16,419 nt of DNA from Geothermovivens sp964644845 (GTDB taxonomy: Bacteria > Zhuqueibacterota > Zhuqueibacteria > Oleimicrobiales > Geothermoviventaceae). The stretch is taken from the NCBI GenBank assembly GCA_964644845.1, contig CAZXXS010000004.1:1-16419 (forward strand). Direction: 5' to 3'. Shown here one piece after another: positions 7,848 through 15,508 of the stretch. How positions within the stretch are numbered: position 1 is the stretch's first letter; each line of letters begins with the position of its first letter. The notes beneath the pieces were generated by a model, which saw only the letters and a program-made list of their open reading frames with translations, was not told the origin of the DNA and made no database searches. A program made the translations under genes and the position numbers.

Positions 7848-8879
7848 CTAACTCCAGTAATGTCGCCAGTACTTGCGGTAGTACTCGATCGTTCTGGTCA
7901 GCCCCTCGCGCAAGGTCGTCCGGTACTGCCAGCCGAGCTCCGTACGAATCTTCGTGTAGTCCGCGTAGAAGCTGCCGATGTCGATTCGCTTCTTCTCTTC
8001 AGGAAACGGCACAAGCTCGTAGGACCCCCCTCCGGCAACTTCCAGGATCAGCTCGGTCAGCTCCTTTAGACTCACCACTTCGTCGCCACCGAGGTTGTAC
8101 GTCTTGCCAACGGCAGAATCGTTGGCAGCCGCAAGCAGAAGTGCCTCAACCACGTCGTCCACGTAGTTGAAATCGCGCAGCTGCGTGCCGTCGCCAAAGA
8201 TTTTGATTTCTTTTCCCTCAATCGCCAGCCGGATGAACCAGGCGATAAAACCTTGACGGTTGTGCTTCATCAACTGGCGCGGTCCGTAGGTGTTGGTCAG
8301 GCGAAGTGTGGTCGTACGGATGTCGTACACGTCGCAGTAAAGCAGGTGGTACCATTCGCCCGCCACTTTGTTGATGCCGTTAACGTCGGTCGGACGCAAA
8401 GGGTGTTCCTCATCCACCGGCAAGTACTGCGGTTTGCCGTACTCCTGACGCGTGGCCGCAAAAACCACGCGAATCTCCGGGTTGTGGTGACGGCACGCCT
8501 CGAGAATGGAGATCTGACTGCGACAGTTGATCTCCAGATCCGTGAACGGATCCTTCATGCTGTCGATGTGACTTACTTGTCCGGCCAGGTTGAACAGGTA
8601 GTCCTGCCCCTGAACCAGGTACTCGATTGAGTAGCGATCCCGCACGTCAGAGACGTTGACCCTGACCTCGTCTTCGATTCCGTGGATGTTGAAGAGGTTG
8701 CCGCCGTAGTGCGGGATCAGGCTGTCGACCAGGGTCACTCTTGCGCCCAAATGCACGAGGCGGTGCGCCAGGTTGCTACCGATGAACCCCAACCCCCCGG
8801 TAATCAGGACCTTCCGACCGCCGAAGACGTCCTGGAAATCGTCAGCGGTTTTCAGATTTTCGTTCTTTGAGGTGTTCAC
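7848..8879 (-). CDS. Extended SDR NAD-dependent epimerase/dehydratase with Asn in place of the catalytic Tyr
   Basis: This 343-residue protein has a clear Rossmann start, LITGGLGFIGSN (25-36), holding the GxxGxxG NAD site, then LFNLAGQVSH (95-104) and ATRQEYG (142-148) with T143 at the Ser/Thr position. It is followed by PTDVNGINK (163-171), where the YxxxK motif reads N167-xxx-K171. The codon at 8379-8381 is AAC on the minus strand. LTNTYGPR (194-201), DFNYVDDVVEAL (226-237) and the C-terminal substrate lobe are intact, so the gene is not degraded. It should act on a nucleotide sugar, but loss of Tyr leaves the reaction uncertain. The start is GTG 8879, which has only a weak ribosome site and overlaps the end of the upstream GT2 gene by 38 bases. 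The first 20 residues precede the usual family start. Confidence 0.92.
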   Translation of the reverse strand: MNTSKNENLKTADDFQDVFGGRKVLITGGLGFIGSNLAHRLVHLGARVTLVDSLIPHYGGNLFNIHGIEDEVRVNVSDVRDRYSIEYLVQGQDYLFNLAGQVSHIDSMKDPFTDLEINCRSQISILEACRHHNPEIRVVFAATRQEYGKPQYLPVDEEHPLRPTDVNGINKVAGEWYHLLYCDVYDIRTTTLRLTNTYGPRQLMKHNRQGFIAWFIRLAIEGKEIKIFGDGTQLRDFNYVDDVVEALLLAAANDSAVGKTYNLGGDEVVSLKELTELILEVAGGGSYELVPFPEEKKRIDIGSFYADYTKIRTELGWQYRTTLREGLTRTIEYYRKYWRHYWS

Positions 8880-9645
8880 GCTTCACCACCAGTTTCCACC
8901 ACAATTTGAGCAGATCAATGGACACCCTAAACAACCGTTTGAAATTGAAAAACTGAGACTTGCCACTGGCCCGGAAGTAGTGGTGCACCGGAACCTCGGC
9001 AAAAGAAAAACCGTAGTCGGAAAACTTCTTGATCATTTCGACGCAGATGGTACCGGAGGTCGACTCCAGTTCCACCTGGTTAAGGATCTCCTTGCGGATG
9101 AGTCGGAAATCGCAGTCCACGTCGCGAATGGGAAAGCCAAAAGCGAGTTTTGTCACGTGGTGGTAGATCTTGCCGATGATCACCCGGTGAAGAGGGTCAT
9201 TCCGCTTGATCTTGTAACCGTTGACCCAGTCGACGTCGTCGCGCATGTAAGGCACCAGTTTTTCCAGCTCACGCACGTCGTACTGAGCGTCGCCATCAGT
9301 GTAAAAAACGAACTCCTTGCGCGCCTCCTTGAATCCTGTGCGGAGAGCGCAACCGTAACCACGGTTCTGAGGGTGGTGCACAACACGTACACGGTCGAAA
9401 GTTCTCTCAAGGAAGTTCAGAACGTCGACCGTGTGCTGCTCACTGCCGTCGTTTACCAGGATCACCTCGAAGTCGTCCGTCACTTTTGCAGCTGTGTCCA
9501 GCGCCAGGGCCACCATGCTACCGATGGTTCCCCAGTCGTTGTACACCGGGAAAAAGATGCTAAGCCCCGGCTTTTTCCTTCGACCGTTAAAAGACCGTGG
9601 TTCCGGCTGTGATGCCGTTTCCTGCCGGGGAACTTCGTCGGACAT
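8842..9645 (-). CDS. GT2 glycosyltransferase, DPM1-like, soluble
   Basis: From ATG 9645 the product is 267 residues; AGGAGG eight bases upstream fixes this start, while the frame stays open to 9828. The GT-A motifs are LSIFFPVYND (28-37), VILVNDGS (61-68), NRGYGCALRTG (94-104), FYTDGDAQYD with the metal-binding DGD at 117-119, and RDVDCDFRLI (174-183). No transmembrane helix is visible; the C-terminus is very basic. It resembles the dolichyl-phosphate mannose synthase/GtrB-like branch, so a likely job is charging polyprenyl phosphate with a sugar for the GT-C enzymes encoded just upstream. A direct transferase role in repeat-unit assembly is the alternative. It begins 43 bases after the end of a GT-C gene and its last 38 bases overlap the epimerase start. 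Confidence 0.9.
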   Translation of the reverse strand: MSDEVPRQETASQPEPRSFNGRRKKPGLSIFFPVYNDWGTIGSMVALALDTAAKVTDDFEVILVNDGSEQHTVDVLNFLERTFDRVRVVHHPQNRGYGCALRTGFKEARKEFVFYTDGDAQYDVRELEKLVPYMRDDVDWVNGYKIKRNDPLHRVIIGKIYHHVTKLAFGFPIRDVDCDFRLIRKEILNQVELESTSGTICVEMIKKFSDYGFSFAEVPVHHYFRASGKSQFFNFKRLFRVSIDLLKLWWKLVVKREHLKERKSENR

Positions 9646-9653
9646 TACAAGAG

Positions 9654-9659
9654 CCTCCT
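9654..9659 (-). promoter_or_regulatory. Ribosome binding site (AGGAGG) for the DPM1-like GT2 gene
   Basis: A full AGGAGG on the minus strand, eight bases before ATG 9645, is the strongest ribosome site in the window. It argues against the longer open frame to 9828, whose extra N-terminus is Arg/Ser-rich and unlike the family. Confidence 0.8.
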
Positions 9660-9688
9660 GCTCATTTTTCGTAGAAGCCACCGTCACC

Positions 9689-11392
9689 CTACTCCTGCTT
9701 TCCAACGAGCTCCTGCGTCTGTGCCGCAGACGTGTCGGCGTGAACCGCAACGAACTCGTAAATGTGCGCCGACCGCGGGCCGATTCGAAGTGTCGCCAGA
9801 TGGTGGAAGCCCGGGCGGCTTTTACCATCCGAAAGGGCGTTGATCAGAAAGATTTTGTAATTCTTGAAGCGCCAGTCGTAGTAGGTGTCGCCCACGCGGT
9901 AATGGTGGTGGTAGTCCCAAATCACGTACTTCACGTTCTTACTTGCCAGCTCTCGCCGAAAGGAAAGCGAGTCGTCCGCCGAGAAATTCCGCAGCACAAG
10001 CAGGTTCTCGTCGGGGAAGCGCTGCGTGTAGTAAGCCACTACCGGCGGCTGAATGAGCACAGCTTTTTCGCCCGGCCGAGCGTTTTCGTCGAGCCATTCA
10101 GCAATCAAACGGTACTCCGCCTTAGCGTAACGAACCTGGTAGAGATCGTGGGCCGCCACCTGTCCCCAAGGCCAGAGCAGCAGCGCAGTGAAAGGCAAAG
10201 CCAACCACGCCACGGTGCGCTCCCGCACGAACAGAAACCCGGAGGCCAAAAACAGCAGGAGCGCCCAAACGAGCGTCTCGGGCAGCGGCACTCCTTTCCG
10301 CCACAGCAGGACCAGCACAAGCAGGAGGGTCAATCCCAGTGTTCCCCACCTGAGGGCAGCCAGAGCTGTGCGCCCCAGAGCCAATCTTTCGCCGAGCCAG
10401 CTGCCGAGCTGCACAAGACCGAGTACAAACAGCAGCCACACGAGTCCGTTGGCCAACACGGTGTAGTCGTTGATTGTGAAGGGGTAAAGCGAATGCAAGG
10501 TCAGGTACCCAAGCAGGTACAGCGCCACCGCAGCGGCAAAACGCCGGTCCTTGAGCCACAGAGCCCAGAGCCCAACTGCAGACAGAACAACCACGCTCAA
10601 AGCCAGGACCAGACGTAGGGGCTCTGGTGAGAAATGTGGCACGAGGGCTCCCAGCCAGATTCGTACGAAACCCGCTCCTTCGAAAAGACGGTTGTGGCTG
10701 AAGTACATTCCGTACGGATTCCCAGCCCCCTCGCGCAGGCGGTTGATCAAGAGCCAGATGAGCAATCCCGATGCGGACAGGATTCCAAGTCCGAGCCGTT
10801 TCCAACGCTCGCGGCCGAAGAAAAGATCGCTCGCCGCAAGGGCAGCCACAAGCACAAAGCCCTCGTAACGCGTGAGCGCTGCAAAAAAGGCGGCCAGGTA
10901 AGCCTTCTTGTCGCCACGGCTGTGCAACAGCAAAGCCCCCAGGATCAGGGCAGCGGTGAAGATTTCCGCTTTCGGTTTCACTGCCATCTTGACCGTGATC
11001 GGCGAGACGGCCATGAGCCAAGCCACCCAGAAAGCGTGCTTGCCCAAGTAGCGCGCAGCAAGCCGGTAGAGGAACCAGAGCAAGGCCAGCGCAGCCACAA
11101 AGTTGATCGCCTCAGCGGCGTGGAGTTCACGGTCACGGCCTCGCAGGGGTAACGACACCACGGCGATCGTGGCAGAGTACATCGGAGGTCGTTTGAGGTG
11201 CTCCGGCAACGTGAAGTGTCTGTACGCAATGGCCTTCTCGCGGTAATCGAAAAAATCACTGTCCGGAACGTAGAAGTCGCCCGCCCGCAAGAAGAAGCTC
11301 ACAGCGGAGGCAAAAAGCAACACCACGAACAGAACGCGGGAAACCACACCTGTCGAGCCAAACTGGAGACTGTCGAACTTTTCTTCTACCAA
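9689..11392 (-). CDS. GT-C (GT39-like) integral membrane glycosyltransferase, about 567 aa
   Basis: This is a polytopic protein with a first helix at about residues 18-36 and an outer loop VPDSDFFDYREKA holding an acidic DSD at 44-46, the expected site of the GT-C catalytic acid. About ten more hydrophobic segments follow, then a soluble C-terminal region of roughly 140 residues. This contains AEWLDENARPGEK and a His/Tyr-rich stretch, WDYHHHYRVGDTYYDW. NPYGMYF lies mid-protein. The layout is that of bacterial ArnT/PMT_2-like enzymes acting on polyprenyl-phosphate sugars outside the membrane; donor and acceptor are unknown. I place the start at TTG 11392 because two AGGAG copies lie four and nine bases upstream. 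GTG 11419 in the same frame is the alternative and has no good ribosome site. The preceding GT-C gene ends 54 bases upstream of the chosen start. Confidence 0.87.
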   Translation of the reverse strand: MVEEKFDSLQFGSTGVVSRVLFVVLLFASAVSFFLRAGDFYVPDSDFFDYREKAIAYRHFTLPEHLKRPPMYSATIAVVSLPLRGRDRELHAAEAINFVAALALLWFLYRLAARYLGKHAFWVAWLMAVSPITVKMAVKPKAEIFTAALILGALLLHSRGDKKAYLAAFFAALTRYEGFVLVAALAASDLFFGRERWKRLGLGILSASGLLIWLLINRLREGAGNPYGMYFSHNRLFEGAGFVRIWLGALVPHFSPEPLRLVLALSVVVLSAVGLWALWLKDRRFAAAVALYLLGYLTLHSLYPFTINDYTVLANGLVWLLFVLGLVQLGSWLGERLALGRTALAALRWGTLGLTLLLVLVLLWRKGVPLPETLVWALLLFLASGFLFVRERTVAWLALPFTALLLWPWGQVAAHDLYQVRYAKAEYRLIAEWLDENARPGEKAVLIQPPVVAYYTQRFPDENLLVLRNFSADDSLSFRRELASKNVKYVIWDYHHHYRVGDTYYDWRFKNYKIFLINALSDGKSRPGFHHLATLRIGPRSAHIYEFVAVHADTSAAQTQELVGKQE

Positions 11393-11396
11393 AACA

Positions 11397-11406
11397 CTCC
11401 TCTCCT
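11397..11406 (-). promoter_or_regulatory. Tandem AGGAG ribosome sites deciding a TTG start
   Basis: Two adjacent AGGAG copies (11402-11406 and 11397-11401) on the minus strand stand nine and four bases before TTG 11392. They would lie inside the coding region if GTG 11419 were the start, so they favour the TTG. Confidence 0.55.
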
Positions 11407-11446
11407 GGAAGTGAACCACTCAGACTCATGCCACACGGACGAAACG

Positions 11447-13165
11447 TCACTCCGGCAACGCATCCGTCGGCGGGGCTCCGATCCGGTAAATCCAAATCAC
11501 CGGCCAGATTTCGTCACCCGGTTGGGGACGCAGGGTAACAAGCTTCTCGCCCTCCCGGTCGAGCCAGGCGTAGAAGCTCTGCCGTCTTTTTGCAGCTTCC
11601 GGGTAGCGTTCGAGCACGTGAGGCCATGCGTATTTGCCGCGCGTGAAACTGTCGACAATCACGAAATGCACACCCGCCTCAGCAAGCACCTGCTCGATGG
11701 GCTGCGTGCTCTTCCTGATGCGTCGGTCGCCTTCAGCGTCCAGAATACGGTAAGCTCTCCGGTACAAGCCACTGGCCAGCTTTTCCGCCTTGCGCGGGTC
11801 CTCCACGCGCAACAGCTCGGGCCCGTTGGGCTCCACCGCCAGACTTTCGCCACCTGCCACGTGGGCCTCAACCCAATCTTTGGCGAGGGTGCGTGTCTCC
11901 CGGTGACGCAGTTGCTTGTCGAGCGAGAGTGAAAGCCTCAATTGCGGCAGTGCGATGGCTGCCACCACGCCCCAAAAAGCGGCCACACGCAACCAGCGCT
12001 TTGCAAAAATGGTGCTAACGGCTACATCCAGCAGCCTTCCGACCAGCAAAACCAAGAAGGGCACAAGTGGCAGCAGGTGACGCATGGCTTTGTAGTTCAG
12101 GTGGCCCAAGTAGAGGTAGGACAGTACAGGCACAACAGCCAGCAGAAAGTCTCTCCGATCCCGGGTGAAAACGAACAAGAACACACCCGCAACCGCCAGC
12201 GCCGTGAAAAGCCAGCCCATCGACTCGGGCATGGAGTTTCTGGCGAAAAAGCCGTAGCCGGGCGACGTTCCGCCGATGATGTACGAAAAGAATCCACCAC
12301 CTGTACCAACTTTGCCCGCACTCTCGAAATTGGCTGTACCGCGCAACCCACCAACGAATTCGTGCCAATCCACGAGCGGCATCGGGCAGGCCAACAGAAA
12401 AACGAGGACGAAAATCGCAACACCGGCCCAGAGGCGCCAGTCCGTCAGTTTTCGGAAAAGGTTTTTGGGATCCATTTGGCCTTGCAAAAGCAGGGTTAGC
12501 CCGATCGGCACGATAACCACACCCGCCTGGTATTTGGTGGCTGTGGCCACACCGGCGAGCGCGAAACCCGCCCACAGCTTCCTGATGTCGCCATCCTCCA
12601 GGTACCCCAAAGCAACTGCTACCGCAGCAAATCCCAGGAAAGTTACCGGCACGTCCACGGTGGCGAAGTGCGCATTTCGAACGTGCAAAAACAGTACGGA
12701 GAGGACGAGTGCAGACGCAAAGGCTACCCGCCTTCCGTACAGTCTTCGGCCCAACAAGAACACAAGCCACACCGTCGCAACCCCCGAAAGCGCGACCACC
12801 ACTCTACCGAGCAGGTGGTACTGGAACGGATTCGTGTAGTACGCCAGCTTGGCCTGTACGACAGAGCTGTACCGTCCTGTCAACAAACCCAACCCGGCGT
12901 AGGCGCCGAACAGACCAGCCAGCACGTAGGTAAAAAAGGGTGGGTAAGTGCCAATGTTGAAAATTGCGTCCCGCGTCAGGTGCGGGAAATGATCCAGCAG
13001 CACGCCAGCCTGGATCACCAGTTTCACTTCGTCGGGGTGGTAGCGGTACGGTTTGCCAAACTGAATCCCGGTAAGACGTAGTCCGAGAGCCAGCAGGAGG
13101 ATCGCCAAAACGGCAGCCAGCTCCAGACGACGGCGTTGTACGCTGTGTCGGTTGTCCGCTTTCAA
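11447..13165 (-). CDS. GT-C (GT39/PMT-like) integral membrane glycosyltransferase, 572 aa
   Basis: The N-terminus is basic, followed by a first helix (about residues 15-32) and an outer loop with PYRYHPDEVK (39-48). The pair D45/E46 matches the acidic motif of GT39-like enzymes and parallels the NPDE loop of the 4878-6749 protein. TYPPFFTY (73-80), HFATVDVPVTF and about ten hydrophobic segments follow. The last 150 residues or so form a soluble region with many charged residues. It probably transfers a lipid-linked sugar on the outer membrane face. It starts at TTG 13165, which overlaps the stop of the upstream GT4 gene as TTGA and has GAGG seven bases before it. The overlap supports this rare start codon. 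No ATG is available near it. Confidence 0.9.
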   Translation of the reverse strand: MKADNRHSVQRRRLELAAVLAILLLALGLRLTGIQFGKPYRYHPDEVKLVIQAGVLLDHFPHLTRDAIFNIGTYPPFFTYVLAGLFGAYAGLGLLTGRYSSVVQAKLAYYTNPFQYHLLGRVVVALSGVATVWLVFLLGRRLYGRRVAFASALVLSVLFLHVRNAHFATVDVPVTFLGFAAVAVALGYLEDGDIRKLWAGFALAGVATATKYQAGVVIVPIGLTLLLQGQMDPKNLFRKLTDWRLWAGVAIFVLVFLLACPMPLVDWHEFVGGLRGTANFESAGKVGTGGGFFSYIIGGTSPGYGFFARNSMPESMGWLFTALAVAGVFLFVFTRDRRDFLLAVVPVLSYLYLGHLNYKAMRHLLPLVPFLVLLVGRLLDVAVSTIFAKRWLRVAAFWGVVAAIALPQLRLSLSLDKQLRHRETRTLAKDWVEAHVAGGESLAVEPNGPELLRVEDPRKAEKLASGLYRRAYRILDAEGDRRIRKSTQPIEQVLAEAGVHFVIVDSFTRGKYAWPHVLERYPEAAKRRQSFYAWLDREGEKLVTLRPQPGDEIWPVIWIYRIGAPPTDALPE

Positions 13166-14457
13166 CCCCTGACCTCGCTACCCAATTCTTCCCTGAACAG
13201 GCTGGCCAGTTCGTCGATGCATTTTTCTCGGTCGAATACAGCTTCTACGCGGGTTCGTCCTGCTCGCCCCATTCGTCGCCGCAACGCCGGATCCACAAGA
13301 AGCCGAGCCAGCGCCTCAGCCAAGGCAACGTCGTCTTTCTCCGGCACCAGAAAGCCTTCCGTGCCGTCCCGCACAAGATCCGAGATGGCCGACGCGGTTG
13401 TCGACACCACCGGCAGTCCGGAAGCCATCGCTTCGGCCGCCACGTTGGGGATCCCGTCCCGGTCACCACGGGCGTCAATCACAGACGGCAACACAAACAC
13501 GTGCGCTTCGTGGTAAACCCGAGGCATTTCTTCCGGCGAGACAGAGCCCACGAACCGGACAACGCGTTCCAACCCCAGCTGCCTCCGTAAGGATTCCAAT
13601 CTCTCTCGTTCGGGTCCCTCACCGACGATTCTGAGCACGAATGAATGACCGTTCTGCTCCAACGCCGCTGCCGCTTTCAGCAGCACATCGAACCCCTTCT
13701 TGGGGACCAGACGCCCTACGCTCAGTAGAACCGGAGGTCCTTGCGGCTCTGTGGCAGCAGGCCTAAACCGGCTCAGATCCACTCCGTGGTAGACAAGGCG
13801 AAGACGAACACGCACACCAGACGCATTTGCCACAGCACGGAGTTTCTCAAGTCCCCGCGTGGTGCAGGTGGTTACAAACCGTGCGCGCGCCAGTTTCTCT
13901 GGCAGCAGCGGAGGATTGGTGAAAATGTCGAAAGCATGTGCCGTTACACTGAACGAGACCCCGAGGAGACGCGCACAAAGCAACCCGAAGCTGGCCGAAT
14001 TGTCGGCAAAATGCGCGTGGACATGCCTCACCCCTCGCCTGGTCATGTCGTTCACGAGTGCAGGCACCAGGGCGAAATGCCAGATCACGTCCTCACGCGA
14101 CCGTTTGTCAACCGGTCGGCCGCGAGCAAGAGTCCAGGCTGTTTTCAAGAGGCTGAGGGCGGACCGCGTGAGCCGTTTACGCCAAGCCCACCAAAGCGTG
14201 GTCACGTAACGCAGCGGGTGACGCAGCAGCAACCAACCGTGCCCTTTTGCCAGCGCAAGGGCAGCCGGCGCAGAGGGTACAAACACCACTTCGCGTTCCA
14301 GGTCCCGGTAAGCCGCGGGGATGGGGTCGTCCACCTGTTTGTGAACAAGCGCGTACGGCAAGACCTGGAACCCTCGCCGCCGCAGTCCAAACAGTTCTTC
14401 GACCACGAACGTTTGTGAGATAACCGGAAACGTGTCGAGAACGTAGGCAATTTTCAT
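13162..14457 (-). CDS. GT4 family glycosyltransferase (WcaL/AmsK-like)
   Basis: This complete 431-residue GT-B enzyme carries YVLDTFPVISQTFV (5-18) at the N-terminus, a form shared with colanic acid and amylovoran glycosyltransferases. HVHAHFADNSA (145-155) and VTAHAFDIF (161-169) are in the N-terminal domain. SVGRLVPKKGFD (246-257) and IVGEGPE (277-283) begin the donor-binding domain. RDGIPNVAAEAMASGLPVV (323-341) provides a D-x7-E version of the E-x7-E motif (D324, E332). It should add a sugar to the growing lipid-linked unit on the cytoplasmic side; the sugar and linkage cannot be inferred. ATG 14457 is the first codon of the typical family start, although only a weak AGGG lies upstream. 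It is separated from the previous gene by 115 bases and is coupled by TTGA to the next. Confidence 0.92.
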   Translation of the reverse strand: MKIAYVLDTFPVISQTFVVEELFGLRRRGFQVLPYALVHKQVDDPIPAAYRDLEREVVFVPSAPAALALAKGHGWLLLRHPLRYVTTLWWAWRKRLTRSALSLLKTAWTLARGRPVDKRSREDVIWHFALVPALVNDMTRRGVRHVHAHFADNSASFGLLCARLLGVSFSVTAHAFDIFTNPPLLPEKLARARFVTTCTTRGLEKLRAVANASGVRVRLRLVYHGVDLSRFRPAATEPQGPPVLLSVGRLVPKKGFDVLLKAAAALEQNGHSFVLRIVGEGPERERLESLRRQLGLERVVRFVGSVSPEEMPRVYHEAHVFVLPSVIDARGDRDGIPNVAAEAMASGLPVVSTTASAISDLVRDGTEGFLVPEKDDVALAEALARLLVDPALRRRMGRAGRTRVEAVFDREKCIDELASLFREELGSEVRG

Positions 14458-14483
14458 GAAAGCCCTGTCGGGTCAAAACGTCG

Positions 14484-14521
14484 TGAACTTGTTCAACGTG
14501 GACCTGCGGTCGCCGCACGTT
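14484..14521 (-). other. Inverted-repeat cluster in the gap before the GT4 gene
   Basis: Reading the plus strand, TGAAC-TT-GTTCA (14484-14495) abuts a second structure in which AACGTG (14495-14500) pairs with CACGTT (14516-14521). Inside it is a small GCGG/CCGC hairpin (14506-14516). They occupy the middle of the 115-base gap between two glycosyltransferase genes. They could be an RNA leader structure or operator; no T-run or clear promoter accompanies them. Confidence 0.3.
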
Positions 14522-14572
14522 CACAGGAATGTTGGCACTCTGCGGAGTCTCCTACCGAGGTTGTCGCTGCCC

Positions 14573-15508
14573 TCAGTCGCGGAGTCCCCGGAAGAACCCA
14601 GCTGTGTACGCGCCCAGCCCGATCAGATTCAACGGGTAAAGCAAAAGAAACAGTGCCAGGGCAGCTCGGTCGTACCCGGCCAACCGCCAGATGATTCTTA
14701 CCGTTCTCACGAAGGGTAAGAGCGGCACCAGAACCGGGTAGCGAGCTACAAACGCCCCGTGCAGCTGCGCAAAGCGTTTCCGGTTCCGCGCCCCACCTCG
14801 GCCGAGTTCGAACTGGTTCCGCAGGTACTTGCTGAACTTTGTCCGGTGGTAGTGGCGCACCACGATGCTGGGATCAAAGAACGCCGGCCTTCCGGAGTCG
14901 GCCAGCCAGCGAGCAAAGAGAGCGTCGCTGCCTTTGATGGAATCGACAAAGCGCCCGTAGGCTTCGAACACCGACCGGCGGAACGCCACGTTCGCCGTCG
15001 CAAAAATGCTGATCGGGCCCGCCTTCCGTTTGGGGGAGAACTCGCTGAGTTCAAGCAGCCACTCAGAAATTGCCACCGGGTGGCGCGACCGGGCGTTCAC
15101 GATCGCCCCAGCCACCACCTGCAGCTCTGGCTGGTTCTCAAAACGGTCGACGATTTTGTCCACCCAGTCCGCCGCCACTTCGACGTCCGTGTCCGTGAAA
15201 GCGATGATGTCTCCTTCGGCCACCTGCAACCCTTCGTTTCTGGCCGTACCCGGGTAGGCACGGCTGGCCAGCTGTACCACGCGAATGCCCGGGTAGCGGT
15301 CTGCGATCTGGTCGCCAACGCGCTCGGGAGAGCTGTCCACGAAGACGATTTCGAAAGGCCAACGGGTACGCTGAGCAAGAAGCGACTCCAGGCAACGGTG
15401 AACCAGATCTCCGGGCCGATAGGATGGCACGATGACAGACACGCGCGGCTCGTCCGGTGCCGGCCTTTGGGTCGGCGTTGTCCGCGTCGCTGTGGCTGGA
15501 ATCGTCAC
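14573..15508 (-). CDS. GT2 family glycosyltransferase with C-terminal membrane segments
   Basis: The 311-residue protein has a Thr/Pro-rich N-terminus, then a GT-A domain: VSVIVPSYRPGD (23-34), IVFVDSS (54-60), ARNEGLQ (89-95) and FTDTD with the metal-binding DTD at 106-108. FATANVAFRR (159-168) precedes KGSDALFARW (192-201), whose Asp is at the usual catalytic-base position. The end is hydrophobic (about residues 275-305) and suggests one or two membrane anchors. It resembles rhamnosyl- and other glycosyltransferases of exopolysaccharide loci. GTG 15508 is the start, with AAGGAGG four bases upstream, and overlaps the stop of the upstream epimerase gene as GTGA. Confidence 0.9.
   Translation of the reverse strand: MTIPATATRTTPTQRPAPDEPRVSVIVPSYRPGDLVHRCLESLLAQRTRWPFEIVFVDSSPERVGDQIADRYPGIRVVQLASRAYPGTARNEGLQVAEGDIIAFTDTDVEVAADWVDKIVDRFENQPELQVVAGAIVNARSRHPVAISEWLLELSEFSPKRKAGPISIFATANVAFRRSVFEAYGRFVDSIKGSDALFARWLADSGRPAFFDPSIVVRHYHRTKFSKYLRNQFELGRGGARNRKRFAQLHGAFVARYPVLVPLLPFVRTVRIIWRLAGYDRAALALFLLLYPLNLIGLGAYTAGFFRGLRD

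Noticed and set aside
9646..9828. N-terminal extension of the DPM1-like GT2 to 9828
   Set aside because: It overlaps the end of the GT-C gene, is Arg/Ser-rich and unlike the family, and the AGGAGG at 9654-9659 fixes the ATG at 9645.
8773..10618. Long plus-strand open frames (8773-9612 and 9431-10618)
   Set aside because: Both are antisense to the GT2, epimerase and GT-C genes and show no family motif. The His- and Gln-rich composition is typical of the complement of membrane-protein codons.
11198..12499. Plus-strand open frames opposite the two GT-C genes
   Set aside because: No recognisable domains and no ribosome sites; fully covered by strong minus-strand genes with clear motifs.
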